From: a virus
DNA length: 20,803 nucleotides
Direction: 5' to 3' (one strand)
Virus record (IMG/VR): IMGVR_UViG_3300032291_003815
Span: 1-20,803 of that record
Below are positions 1 through 5,884 of the stretch, piece after piece. The notes beneath the pieces are model-generated. The model was not told the DNA's origin and did not search any database. It worked only from the letters and a program-made list of their open reading frames with translations. A program made the position numbers and the translations under genes. Each line of letters starts with the position of its first letter. The first letter of the stretch is position 1.

Positions 1-1282
1 ATGCTGTCAATTCAGCTTCAGCATCGATGTTGTGGAATGCCGCAACGTCTTGAGCTAATTCAGGAGACCATTGTGCTCTTAGTTTTCTTTCAGTTACAGA
101 AACTGTTACAGATTCTAAATCGAAAGAAACCTCACCAATTTGATCTTCAAACTCAAGGTTAGCATATCTTCTATACCATGCGGTGAATGAAGTTGTAGAA
201 ATTCCTGTGAAAACAGTTGTTCCTGTGTAACCATCTAAAGATGTTGAGTTACAGTCAGCACATACAGGACAAGATAAATCAACCTCTAAGTAGATACATC
301 CATTCTCATCACAAATGTCATTGTAGTTACCACCGTTACCAGTGTTTGTTCCATTTGCAGGGAATGTGCTACCGAAAGTAGTTGAAGCGTTTGAACCGTA
401 TTGAACGATACCTTTACCATATATTTGAGTTACAACTCTAAATAACAATGGTAAGTATTGATTATTTGCGTTTTTAATAACGTCACATGGTGTTGTAGAT
501 GCCGATAAACCAGCACCACCGTAGATTTTAAGATCTGAAAGGAAAGATTCAGTATCCATTTCATTACCATCAGGACCAATAAGTTTACCAGCGCCTGCGT
601 TAGCGAAACCACAAAGTTTGATAATAACTTTTCTTGTGTTACCTGCTGGAACATTAGCATCAACTAAAGTTCCTGCAGACCATACTTGTGTTGTTGCAGT
701 TGCAGTAACAGCAGTCCATCTACCTTTAGAGTAGTCAAATAATCCTGGAGGATCTAAACTTGCTTCATTTCCTTCATAGAATAAATCGTAAAGATCTTTT
801 GTATAAGGATAGTTAGGTGCCGGTGCCCCTGGATAACCTTGATTAGGATCTCCATTTGGGTTATTTGGTGAACCTACAGGTGCGTAATGATCACCACCTG
901 TTGGGTTATTCGGGAAATCTGCAATTGATCCTGCGTTTGAATAACCTTGGATTCTTGGCACAAAGTAGAACAATTTACCGATTGGTAAGTTCATAGCTTG
1001 CACTGATACGATGTCGTTAGCCAACAATTTAGAGAAAACTCTTCTTACGATTGGAAAAACAACTGTTTCGAATGCTCCGTTAGAAGTTCCATCAGCAGTT
1101 GCTTCGTTAATCAAGAAAGAAGCTTGGTTTTCATATAACTGTGCTACGTTTTCTTTTAAGTGACCTCTTAGACCATCTAAAAAGCCTAATTTGTCCCATT
1201 TGTTAATTGTGTCTTCTTTGATAACTTTAAGGTGTTTCAAACCGATGTTACCAACAAGACCTGATTCTAATAATGCTCCCAT
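1..1282 (-). CDS. 23: Major capsid protein, T4 gp23-like (3' end cut by window edge)
   Basis: This is the precursor of the main hexameric shell protein of the phage head. The first 427 codons are visible from the ATG at 1282; the C-terminus lies beyond base 1. The region near residues 405-425 (RKLRAQWSPELAQDVAAFHN) is a gp23 hallmark. An early stretch near residues 73-110 (VFPIVRRVFSKLLANDIVSV, then MNLPIGKLFYF) also matches the gp23 pattern. Residues 58-61 read INE|A, which fits the T4 prohead protease rule (Ile/Leu-x-Glu, cut after Glu), so a propeptide of about 60 residues would be removed by the nearby protease. An insertion near residues 300-345 is unusually Cys-rich. The gene follows the scaffold gene by 32 bases, as gp23 follows gp22 in T4. 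No clear Shine-Dalgarno is visible; the leader is A-rich. The family call is firm; the partial state is due only to the window. Confidence 0.93.
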   Translation of the reverse strand, partial: MGALLESGLVGNIGLKHLKVIKEDTINKWDKLGFLDGLRGHLKENVAQLYENQASFLINEATADGTSNGAFETVVFPIVRRVFSKLLANDIVSVQAMNLPIGKLFYFVPRIQGYSNAGSIADFPNNPTGGDHYAPVGSPNNPNGDPNQGYPGAPAPNYPYTKDLYDLFYEGNEASLDPPGLFDYSKGRWTAVTATATTQVWSAGTLVDANVPAGNTRKVIIKLCGFANAGAGKLIGPDGNEMDTESFLSDLKIYGGAGLSASTTPCDVIKNANNQYLPLLFRVVTQIYGKGIVQYGSNASTTFGSTFPANGTNTGNGGNYNDICDENGCIYLEVDLSCPVCADCNSTSLDGYTGTTVFTGISTTSFTAWYRRYANLEFEDQIGEVSFDLESVTVSVTERKLRAQWSPELAQDVAAFHNIDAEAELTA

Positions 1283-1314
1283 TTTTTTTGGTTTTTATTA
1301 TTTATGTTTATTGT

Positions 1315-2844
1315 TTATTTTATTTTACCCATCAAATCTTTCATTCTTAAGAATTGAGGATTTTCATAAGTTTTTGATTCAATTAAATTAACTGATGAAC
1401 CTGTTTCAACAGTTCTATTTACAGTTCTTTCAATTGATTCATTAAGTTTAGTTTCTGATGCAGAACCTGAATTCAATTCACTTTTAATTGTTCTGTATAG
1501 ATTTTTTGATTCTTTCAAAGACTCAACATTATCAAATCTTTTAAGAATATTTATTTTTTCTTGTTTTGTTGTCGAATGTTCAGTGAATAAACGAGTAGCG
1601 TATGCTAAATTGGAATTGAAAACTGCAACCTCATTTAATTTTGTTCTAAACACATCAAGAGCTTTTCTGTATTCTTCATTTTTTTCTCTTAATAAGTTTA
1701 TTTCTCCATTAGATTCAGTTTCGTGAAGTTTGAAAGGGTTAAAACTCATATTTCTATTGTTTGTTCTCGCCTTTCTTAGACCTCTACTTCCATCTTTAGA
1801 TCCATTACCCAAAGTTCTTGAAGCTTCTTTTGTTTCAGCTTTCTTAACTTTAGTCATATCTCCTTTCATGTTTTCACCTTCTTTGTATTCAAATTTGGCT
1901 TTACCAGTTCCCATTGCTTTAGTTCCTTTTCCAAAAGCTTCTTTTCTTTTTTCATTGAAACCTCCACCCATGTTAGGTTTTTTATCGTAACTAAATCTAG
2001 GACCTTTACCCATTCCAACACCTTTTGGTTTCCTTGATTTTTTAATTGACTCATAAAGGTCTTCTTCTAAAGAATCAGTATACATGTCCATACCTTCTTC
2101 CATAGAATCAGTATACATGTCCATACCTTCTTCCATAGAATCAGTATACATGTCCATACCTTCTTCCATAGAATCAAATTCTTCATAAAAATTATCTTTT
2201 TTAGATCCCATTCCCATCATGTTATCCATTTCAATTTCGTAGATAGTTTCTTCTTCGTCAAGACCAAAACCACCTTTGATAGCACCCATTGCGGCACCAC
2301 CCCAATTGAATTCAGAAATTTCATCTTCTAAACCAACGAATTCATTTTCTTCGTCCATTTCGACTTCATACATATTTTCGTATTGTTCTTCAGATTCACC
2401 TAATTGGATCATGTATTCGTCATCACCATCTTGAAGGTGGATATTTCCTCCCTCTTTTTTAACGATAATTCCATCATCATCACCCATAGCTTTAAATACC
2501 TTTAAAACTTCTGCATCTGAAGCACCTGTCATGTCGATTGTTTCGTCATCGTCAGAATCATCTTCATCAGAAAAATCATCATCTGCGAAATCATCATCAG
2601 CCACTGCTGCGTCATCATCATCATCCATAGCCATTTGATCATCCGCCATCATGTCTTGATCGTCAACATCGACTTCATCATTCTCAACCTCATCTTCTTG
2701 TTCTTTCAGAGATTCTTTTACTAATTGTCTGATTTCTTCTGTCATTGTAGACTGAAGTATTCCTTTTGCATTTTCTTGTAGAGTTTCTTCCAAATTTCTA
2801 ATTTGAAAAAGAGCATCTTCTACTACATTTTTGTTATTTGCCAT
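1315..2844 (-). CDS. Probable prohead core scaffold protein (gp22 position)
   Basis: Likely forms the internal core on which the prohead shell assembles, and is then degraded by the prohead protease. The call rests on position (directly before the capsid gene and after the protease, as T4 gp22) and on composition. Residues 1-50 form a charged helix, about 50-105 are extremely Asp-rich, about 226-258 are three identical 11-residue repeats, about 265-365 are Lys/Gly-rich, and about 366-509 are helical. The helical part contains LNEVAVFNSNLAYATRLFTE followed by a Lys/Glu/Arg-rich segment, which resembles conserved C-terminal helices of scaffold proteins in distant T4-like phages. Several Leu-x-Glu|Ser sites could be protease cuts. 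At 509 aa it is nearly twice the length of T4 gp22 (about 270 aa), so it may be expanded or fused. An intrinsic terminator and the TATTTATT motif lie just upstream, suggesting its own transcription start. Homology is inferred, not proven. Confidence 0.7.
   Translation of the reverse strand: MANNKNVVEDALFQIRNLEETLQENAKGILQSTMTEEIRQLVKESLKEQEDEVENDEVDVDDQDMMADDQMAMDDDDDAAVADDDFADDDFSDEDDSDDDETIDMTGASDAEVLKVFKAMGDDDGIIVKKEGGNIHLQDGDDEYMIQLGESEEQYENMYEVEMDEENEFVGLEDEISEFNWGGAAMGAIKGGFGLDEEETIYEIEMDNMMGMGSKKDNFYEEFDSMEEGMDMYTDSMEEGMDMYTDSMEEGMDMYTDSLEEDLYESIKKSRKPKGVGMGKGPRFSYDKKPNMGGGFNEKRKEAFGKGTKAMGTGKAKFEYKEGENMKGDMTKVKKAETKEASRTLGNGSKDGSRGLRKARTNNRNMSFNPFKLHETESNGEINLLREKNEEYRKALDVFRTKLNEVAVFNSNLAYATRLFTEHSTTKQEKINILKRFDNVESLKESKNLYRTIKSELNSGSASETKLNESIERTVNRTVETGSSVNLIESKTYENPQFLRMKDLMGKIK
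2071..2169 (-). repeat. Three perfect 33-bp tandem repeats inside the scaffold gene
   Basis: Units at 2071-2103, 2104-2136 and 2137-2169 are identical at the base level and begin agaatcagtatacatgtcca on the plus strand. Each encodes 11 residues with the core SMEEGMDMYTD. A fourth, degenerate copy (SLEEDLYES) follows in the protein. The lack of synonymous differences points to recent expansion or active homogenisation. Confidence 0.95.
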
Positions 2845-2866
2845 ACTTTTTATAAAATATTTTTCT

Positions 2867-2874
2867 AATAAATA
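2867..2874 (-). promoter_or_regulatory. TATTTATT motif before the scaffold gene
   Basis: The sense-strand core GATATTTATT lies 22 nt before the ATG at 2844 and downstream of an intrinsic terminator. This placement fits a promoter for the scaffold-capsid pair. It is one member of the motif set found before 12 genes in the window. Confidence 0.5.
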
Positions 2875-2917
2875 TCACAACAAATAAAAAAAATTCATTT
2901 TTTAGATATTATGGCAC

Positions 2918-2953
2918 AAAAAAAAGGGAAAAACTATTGTCTTTCCCCTTTTA
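2918..2953 (-). terminator. Intrinsic terminator after the 70-aa gene
   Basis: On the minus strand a GGGAAA / TTTCCC stem (2942-2947 with 2926-2931) closes a 10-nt loop. The stem can extend by A-T pairs past one bulged C. It is followed by an eight-T run (complement of 2918-2925). This is classic rho-independent form, 20 to 30 bases after the stop of the upstream gene. It would separate the protease transcript from the scaffold-capsid transcript. Confidence 0.75.
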
Positions 2954-2973
2954 AAATTTTATTCTTAGAAGTT

Positions 2974-3186
2974 TTATCCTTCGATTACCTCATCGATTTT
3001 AGATTCAACAATTGCCGTAATTCTCCAATCCATAGAATAATTTTCGTAAACTTTTGTTACTTTCGCCTCAACATCGGTAGGTGAATAACCTTTTACCAAT
3101 TTCTCTTCTTTCATTTTTTTCACTTTTCCTGTGTTCTCATCAACCATATCAGTTGTGATTCTTGCTATAAAATACTTCTCATCCAT
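2974..3186 (-). CDS. Small protein of unknown function, DUF4494-like
   Basis: A 70-residue charged protein starting MDEKYFIARITTDMVDENTG. The pattern of an N-terminal YFIAR strand, a KVKKMKEEKLV segment, a 'YSPTDVEAKV' helix and a final strand resembles DUF4494. That is a small domain of unknown function common in Bacteroidetes and their phages. I recognise the shape only, so the family name is tentative. Its start lies 7 bases after the protease stop codon, so it is almost surely co-transcribed with the protease. A strong intrinsic terminator follows it. T4 has no counterpart between gp21 and gp22. No motif or Shine-Dalgarno is seen before its ATG. Confidence 0.75.
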   Translation of the reverse strand: MDEKYFIARITTDMVDENTGKVKKMKEEKLVKGYSPTDVEAKVTKVYENYSMDWRITAIVESKIDEVIEG

Positions 3187-3193
3187 AATTTTG

Positions 3194-3922
3194 TTATTTA
3201 TCCAAATAATCGGATAATCTTTTCATTAAGTCAAGTGATTTATAACCAGATTCACCAACATGTCGTTCAGCATTTATTTTTTTCTCCTCCTCAAGATTTT
3301 CTTCAAACTGAAATCTTTGATCAGGTTCACTAAACAAATAAGCTCCTGGTGTAGATGGAGATGACACAAGGTCAAAACAAATTAATTCAAAATCATCCTG
3401 AACTTCGTTTTGTTCACCAACTTTTTTAAGAGACCCAACTCCACGAGAAGAAATACCCAAAGTAACTCCCTGACGAAGATAGTTAGCCGCTAAATCTCCT
3501 TTTGTTGATACAATACCTCTTTCGTGAAAACCTGGACTTGTAAGTAATTTTAATTTACCCAATAATACGGGACCTTCCCACCATATATCAGTAATGGCGT
3601 GTGATACTCTATCTAAGTCTATTAGAGAAGACTCAGGGTGGTTTAGTTCTGAAAGGGCGGTTCCTTTTTGAATCATTTTTTTATAATTCTCGGCTTCTCT
3701 TTTTAAAATCTTTTCAGGATAGATTCTTCCGTTTCTATTTGGGGTGTTATATTTTTGTAATACGGCATAAAACTCAAAAGGTTTTGAATGATCTAACATA
3801 TCACGATTCTCCCTTATCATAGATAAGTTTCTTCTTTCATTCGGATCGATATAACCCGCATCATACTCAACAAGAATTCCACGACCTGAATCTCTTGGTC
3901 CTAATATTTTTAAATTGTCCAT
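3194..3922 (-). CDS. 21: Prohead core protease, T4 gp21-like
   Basis: A serine protease that cuts scaffold and capsid precursors during head maturation. The 242-aa length compares with 212 for T4 gp21. The fold signature is NRNGRIYPEKIL (about residues 62-73), the catalytic histidine in SELNHPE (His95), the serine in GISSRGVGS (Ser158 or Ser159), and a downstream FDLVSSPSTPGA segment whose Asp184 may complete the triad. These are the landmarks of the herpesvirus/T4-type prohead protease family. A possible substrate site, INE|A, is visible near residue 60 of the capsid protein in this window. A TATTTATA motif sits 13 nt before the ATG, directly behind the stop codon of the preceding gene. The call is firm; which serine is catalytic is inferred. 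Confidence 0.92.
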   Translation of the reverse strand: MDNLKILGPRDSGRGILVEYDAGYIDPNERRNLSMIRENRDMLDHSKPFEFYAVLQKYNTPNRNGRIYPEKILKREAENYKKMIQKGTALSELNHPESSLIDLDRVSHAITDIWWEGPVLLGKLKLLTSPGFHERGIVSTKGDLAANYLRQGVTLGISSRGVGSLKKVGEQNEVQDDFELICFDLVSSPSTPGAYLFSEPDQRFQFEENLEEEKKINAERHVGESGYKSLDLMKRLSDYLDK

Positions 3923-3935
3923 TTAATGTTTTCTT

Positions 3936-3943
3936 TATAAATA
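3936..3943 (-). promoter_or_regulatory. TATTTATA motif before the protease gene
   Basis: Sense TAATATTTATAAAG. The TAA is the stop codon of the upstream 155-aa gene, and the motif abuts it. The protease ATG follows after 13 nt. Confidence 0.45.
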
Positions 3944-4411
3944 TTAATTAGTTTCGATTTCTTTTTTGACGGGTTTGATATTTCCTTTTTTTGTAAGGTA
4001 GAATTTGAAGTATTTGTTTTTATTCATTACGTCACCATATACTTCTTTAATTAGGGACTTTACGTATTTTTTTAATTTTGGTGATTTAAAATCCATCGGT
4101 TCTAAAACGAATAAATTTATTTCTAAATTCATAAAGGATTTTTTTTGAAGTTGTATTCCACTTGTTCTTAAGTCTAAATCTACGATAAATTTTGTGTCAA
4201 AAACTTCTTTGTTTATGTTTTCTAAAATTGTGTGTTTTATTGATCTTGTCATATTTAAAACAACTCGATTCCAATTTTCAACTTCTTCTTTTGGTTCAAC
4301 CCAACTTTGAATGTTTATAAAAATTGATTTTAGATTAGTGGAATCAATTGTTCCATAGTGTGATTTGAACGTTCTGTAACCACTTAATTTGATAGTTTTT
4401 CCTTTTTTCAT
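3944..4411 (-). CDS. Conserved-looking phage protein, function unknown (155 aa)
   Basis: Not recognised. The protein is basic at both ends and has alternating strands and helices. It includes a long amphipathic segment (about residues 45-70) and a VDLDLRTSGIQLQKKSFMNL stretch (about 97-116) that looks like a beta sheet core. There is no signal peptide, membrane segment or metal motif. It is divergent from the bS21 gene, with 82 bases between starts, and precedes the protease. In T4 the space between portal and protease holds the small core proteins gp67 and gp68; position alone does not make this a homologue. Its own leader has no clear TATTTAT motif, only a weak AATTTATT at about 4457-4464. 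Confidence 0.75.
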   Translation of the reverse strand: MKKGKTIKLSGYRTFKSHYGTIDSTNLKSIFINIQSWVEPKEEVENWNRVVLNMTRSIKHTILENINKEVFDTKFIVDLDLRTSGIQLQKKSFMNLEINLFVLEPMDFKSPKLKKYVKSLIKEVYGDVMNKNKYFKFYLTKKGNIKPVKKEIETN

Positions 4412-4465
4412 AGATTTTTTTCATACTCGAAATGTTTATTTTTAAACAATTGTAATAAATTATTA

Positions 4466-4473
4466 TATTTATA
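4466..4473 (+). promoter_or_regulatory. TATTTATA motif before the bS21 gene
   Basis: Sense ATTATATTTATATC, 20 nt before the ATG at 4494, followed by an A-rich leader without Shine-Dalgarno. This is a plus-strand member of the motif set. It keeps the same orientation relative to the gene, which shows that motif direction matters. Confidence 0.5.
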
Positions 4474-4493
4474 TCAACAAACTAAAAAAACTT

Positions 4494-4682
4494 ATGTTAA
4501 TTGTAGAAGTAAAAAAAGGTAATATTGAAAAGGCGTTAAAAGACCTTAAAGGAAAAGTTATTAAAACAAAACAAAATAGTGTTTTGTTTCAGCGAAAAGA
4601 ATTTGTTAAACCTTCAGTAATAAAAAGAGAAGAAAACAAAAAGGCTGTTTATATTCAAAAAGTAAAATCCAAAAAGAATTAA
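4494..4682 (+). CDS. rpsU: Phage-encoded 30S ribosomal protein bS21
   Basis: A 62-residue basic protein matching the bS21 pattern along its whole length: an N-terminal strand (MLIVEVKKG), IEKALKDLKGKVIKTK (helix 1, residues 11-26), then RKEFVKPSVIKREENKKA (residues 34-51) with the family's Phe-x-Lys-Pro-Ser-x-x-x-Arg core, and a Lys-rich tail. Bacteroidetes bS21 is about the same length. In that phylum bS21 helps to hide the 16S anti-Shine-Dalgarno, so a phage copy could alter which mRNAs are initiated. The gene is a single plus-strand insertion in a minus-strand structural block. Its stop overlaps that of the facing gene through a shared TTAA (4679-4682). The leader is A-rich with no Shine-Dalgarno. 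The family call is strong; replacement of the host protein in ribosomes is inference. Confidence 0.85.
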   Translation: MLIVEVKKGNIEKALKDLKGKVIKTKQNSVLFQRKEFVKPSVIKREENKKAVYIQKVKSKKN

Positions 4683-5395
4683 AGTCCTTCGTTAAGTTGT
4701 TTTAACTTATAGTAATTCAGTTCTGAAAATGATTCTGTTTGCAATCTTGTTAACACTTGATTTATGGTTGAGATTGTTTCAGAATCGGTTTCGTTATTTT
4801 TTTGATCTTCTAATTTTGAAATAACTTCTTCTTTTTGAGAGTTATAGTTCTCAACCAAAGTTTCTTTTGGGGTATTTAAAATTACTTTTAATTCTTTTCT
4901 TTCAGATTCTGTTAGAGAAGAAATAAATTTAGATATTGTTTTGTTTGCCACAGAAACCATAGATTTTAATGGAACTTTTATCACCTCATCAGTTTTATTT
5001 TCTTTTTGAGTTAATCCCTCTAAAATCATTTTTTTACTTTTAATTTTGTTTTCAAGAGTCAAGACACTTGTGGAAAATAAATTATCAATTTTTTCATAAT
5101 TATTTTCACATTTCTGATGACCAGCCCAAGCATTTAATTCTCTTAAGTGTAGTGGGTTAACTTTGTTGATCAAATTTTCGTAAGCCACAATTGACTCATT
5201 TATGAATTCGTTTGCAACATTTTCTGAAAGTCCTTTTTTATTTGATAACTCATCATATAAGAAAAAAAGTTTTGCAATGTTTTTATTTTTCAAAACCAAT
5301 TCCTCAAAAATAAAAATATTTTCTTTAAATGAATTTTTTTTGTATGACTCAACTAGTTGATTTTCTATTTTTGATTTTAATTCTCCGACTTTCAT
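4679..5395 (-). CDS. Helical phage protein, function unknown (238 aa)
   Basis: Not recognised. The protein is almost wholly alpha-helical, rich in Lys, Glu, Asn and Ser, with no signal peptide, membrane segment or obvious motif. A likely coiled-coil region spans about residues 175-215. It lies between portal and protease. A core or chaperone role in head assembly is possible from location and composition alone, since T4 prohead core proteins are also small, charged and helical. Its 3' end overlaps the stop of the convergent bS21 gene by three bases. The TATTTATT motif lies 14 nt before its ATG and begins within a base of the upstream stop codon. Confidence 0.78.
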   Translation of the reverse strand: MKVGELKSKIENQLVESYKKNSFKENIFIFEELVLKNKNIAKLFFLYDELSNKKGLSENVANEFINESIVAYENLINKVNPLHLRELNAWAGHQKCENNYEKIDNLFSTSVLTLENKIKSKKMILEGLTQKENKTDEVIKVPLKSMVSVANKTISKFISSLTESERKELKVILNTPKETLVENYNSQKEEVISKLEDQKNNETDSETISTINQVLTRLQTESFSELNYYKLKQLNEGL

Positions 5396-5409
5396 TTTTT
5401 TTGTTTTAT

Positions 5410-5417
5410 AATAAATA
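5410..5417 (-). promoter_or_regulatory. TATTTATT motif before the 238-aa gene
   Basis: Sense TTGATATTTATTATAAAAC. The TGA at 5420-5418 is the stop codon of the upstream 151-aa gene and abuts the motif. The ATG is 14 nt downstream. Confidence 0.45.
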
Positions 5418-5873
5418 TCAAGTTAATTTATTTATTTCAACAATATCGGTATCTGTTGTTTCTTCATCATAATCTTCTCTATCAATCATTTCACCTTCCC
5501 ACCAATCATCACCAAACCAAGAAATAAAATCATTAACATCATCTTCGTCTTCAAAATAACTATTAACTTCATTTTTCCAATATTCTCTAATACTAACGTT
5601 AGCGTATCTTTTAGTTATTACTTCATATGTGTGAAGTTCGGGAATTTTTATTTTTTCAGTGGCAAAATTAGGGTTTAACTTGTATAATGCCAAAATAAAT
5701 CCTAAATCATCTTGATCGATTGATATACCAATATCATCAAAAATATCTTTTATTATTTTTTGATTAGCATGCGAAATTAAATCTCCATTTCGACCAAATC
5801 GATCAATATCGTCATACATTCGTTTTAGAATGAATTTAAAATTTTTTTCTGGTAATTTTTCTAATTTACTCAT
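5418..5873 (-). CDS. Acidic phage protein, function unknown (151 aa)
   Basis: Not recognised. An N-terminal basic, helical half (KNFKFILKRMYDDIDRFGR at about residues 10-28) is followed by a strongly acidic C-terminal half with FEDEDDVNDFISWFGDDWWE (about residues 107-126). The aromatic-acidic patch suggests a protein-binding surface. It follows the portal gene after 11 bases and is presumably made with head proteins. Its start codon lies only three nt after the TATTTATA motif, the shortest spacing seen. If the motif is a promoter -10, the mRNA would be leaderless. Confidence 0.78.
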   Translation of the reverse strand: MSKLEKLPEKNFKFILKRMYDDIDRFGRNGDLISHANQKIIKDIFDDIGISIDQDDLGFILALYKLNPNFATEKIKIPELHTYEVITKRYANVSIREYWKNEVNSYFEDEDDVNDFISWFGDDWWEGEMIDREDYDEETTDTDIVEINKLT

Positions 5874-5876
5874 ATC

Positions 5877-5884
5877 TATAAATA
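5877..5884 (-). promoter_or_regulatory. TATTTATA motif before the 151-aa gene
   Basis: Sense TAATATTTATAGATATG. It abuts the portal stop codon (TAA at 5887-5885) and ends three nt before the ATG at 5873. The same layout, TATTTATA-G-n-T-ATG, recurs at 14956-14963. Confidence 0.5.

Noticed and set aside
430-663. A minus-strand 77-codon frame
   Set aside because: It lies in another frame within the capsid gene, which has clear family motifs throughout.
2071-2169. CRISPR-like array
   Set aside because: The 33-bp units are directly adjacent without spacers, and are in frame within a gene.
5877-5884. Classical T4 late promoter TATAAATA
   Set aside because: The sequence TATAAATA reads on the strand opposite to the downstream gene here and at all similar sites, so the orientation is wrong for a standard T4 late box.
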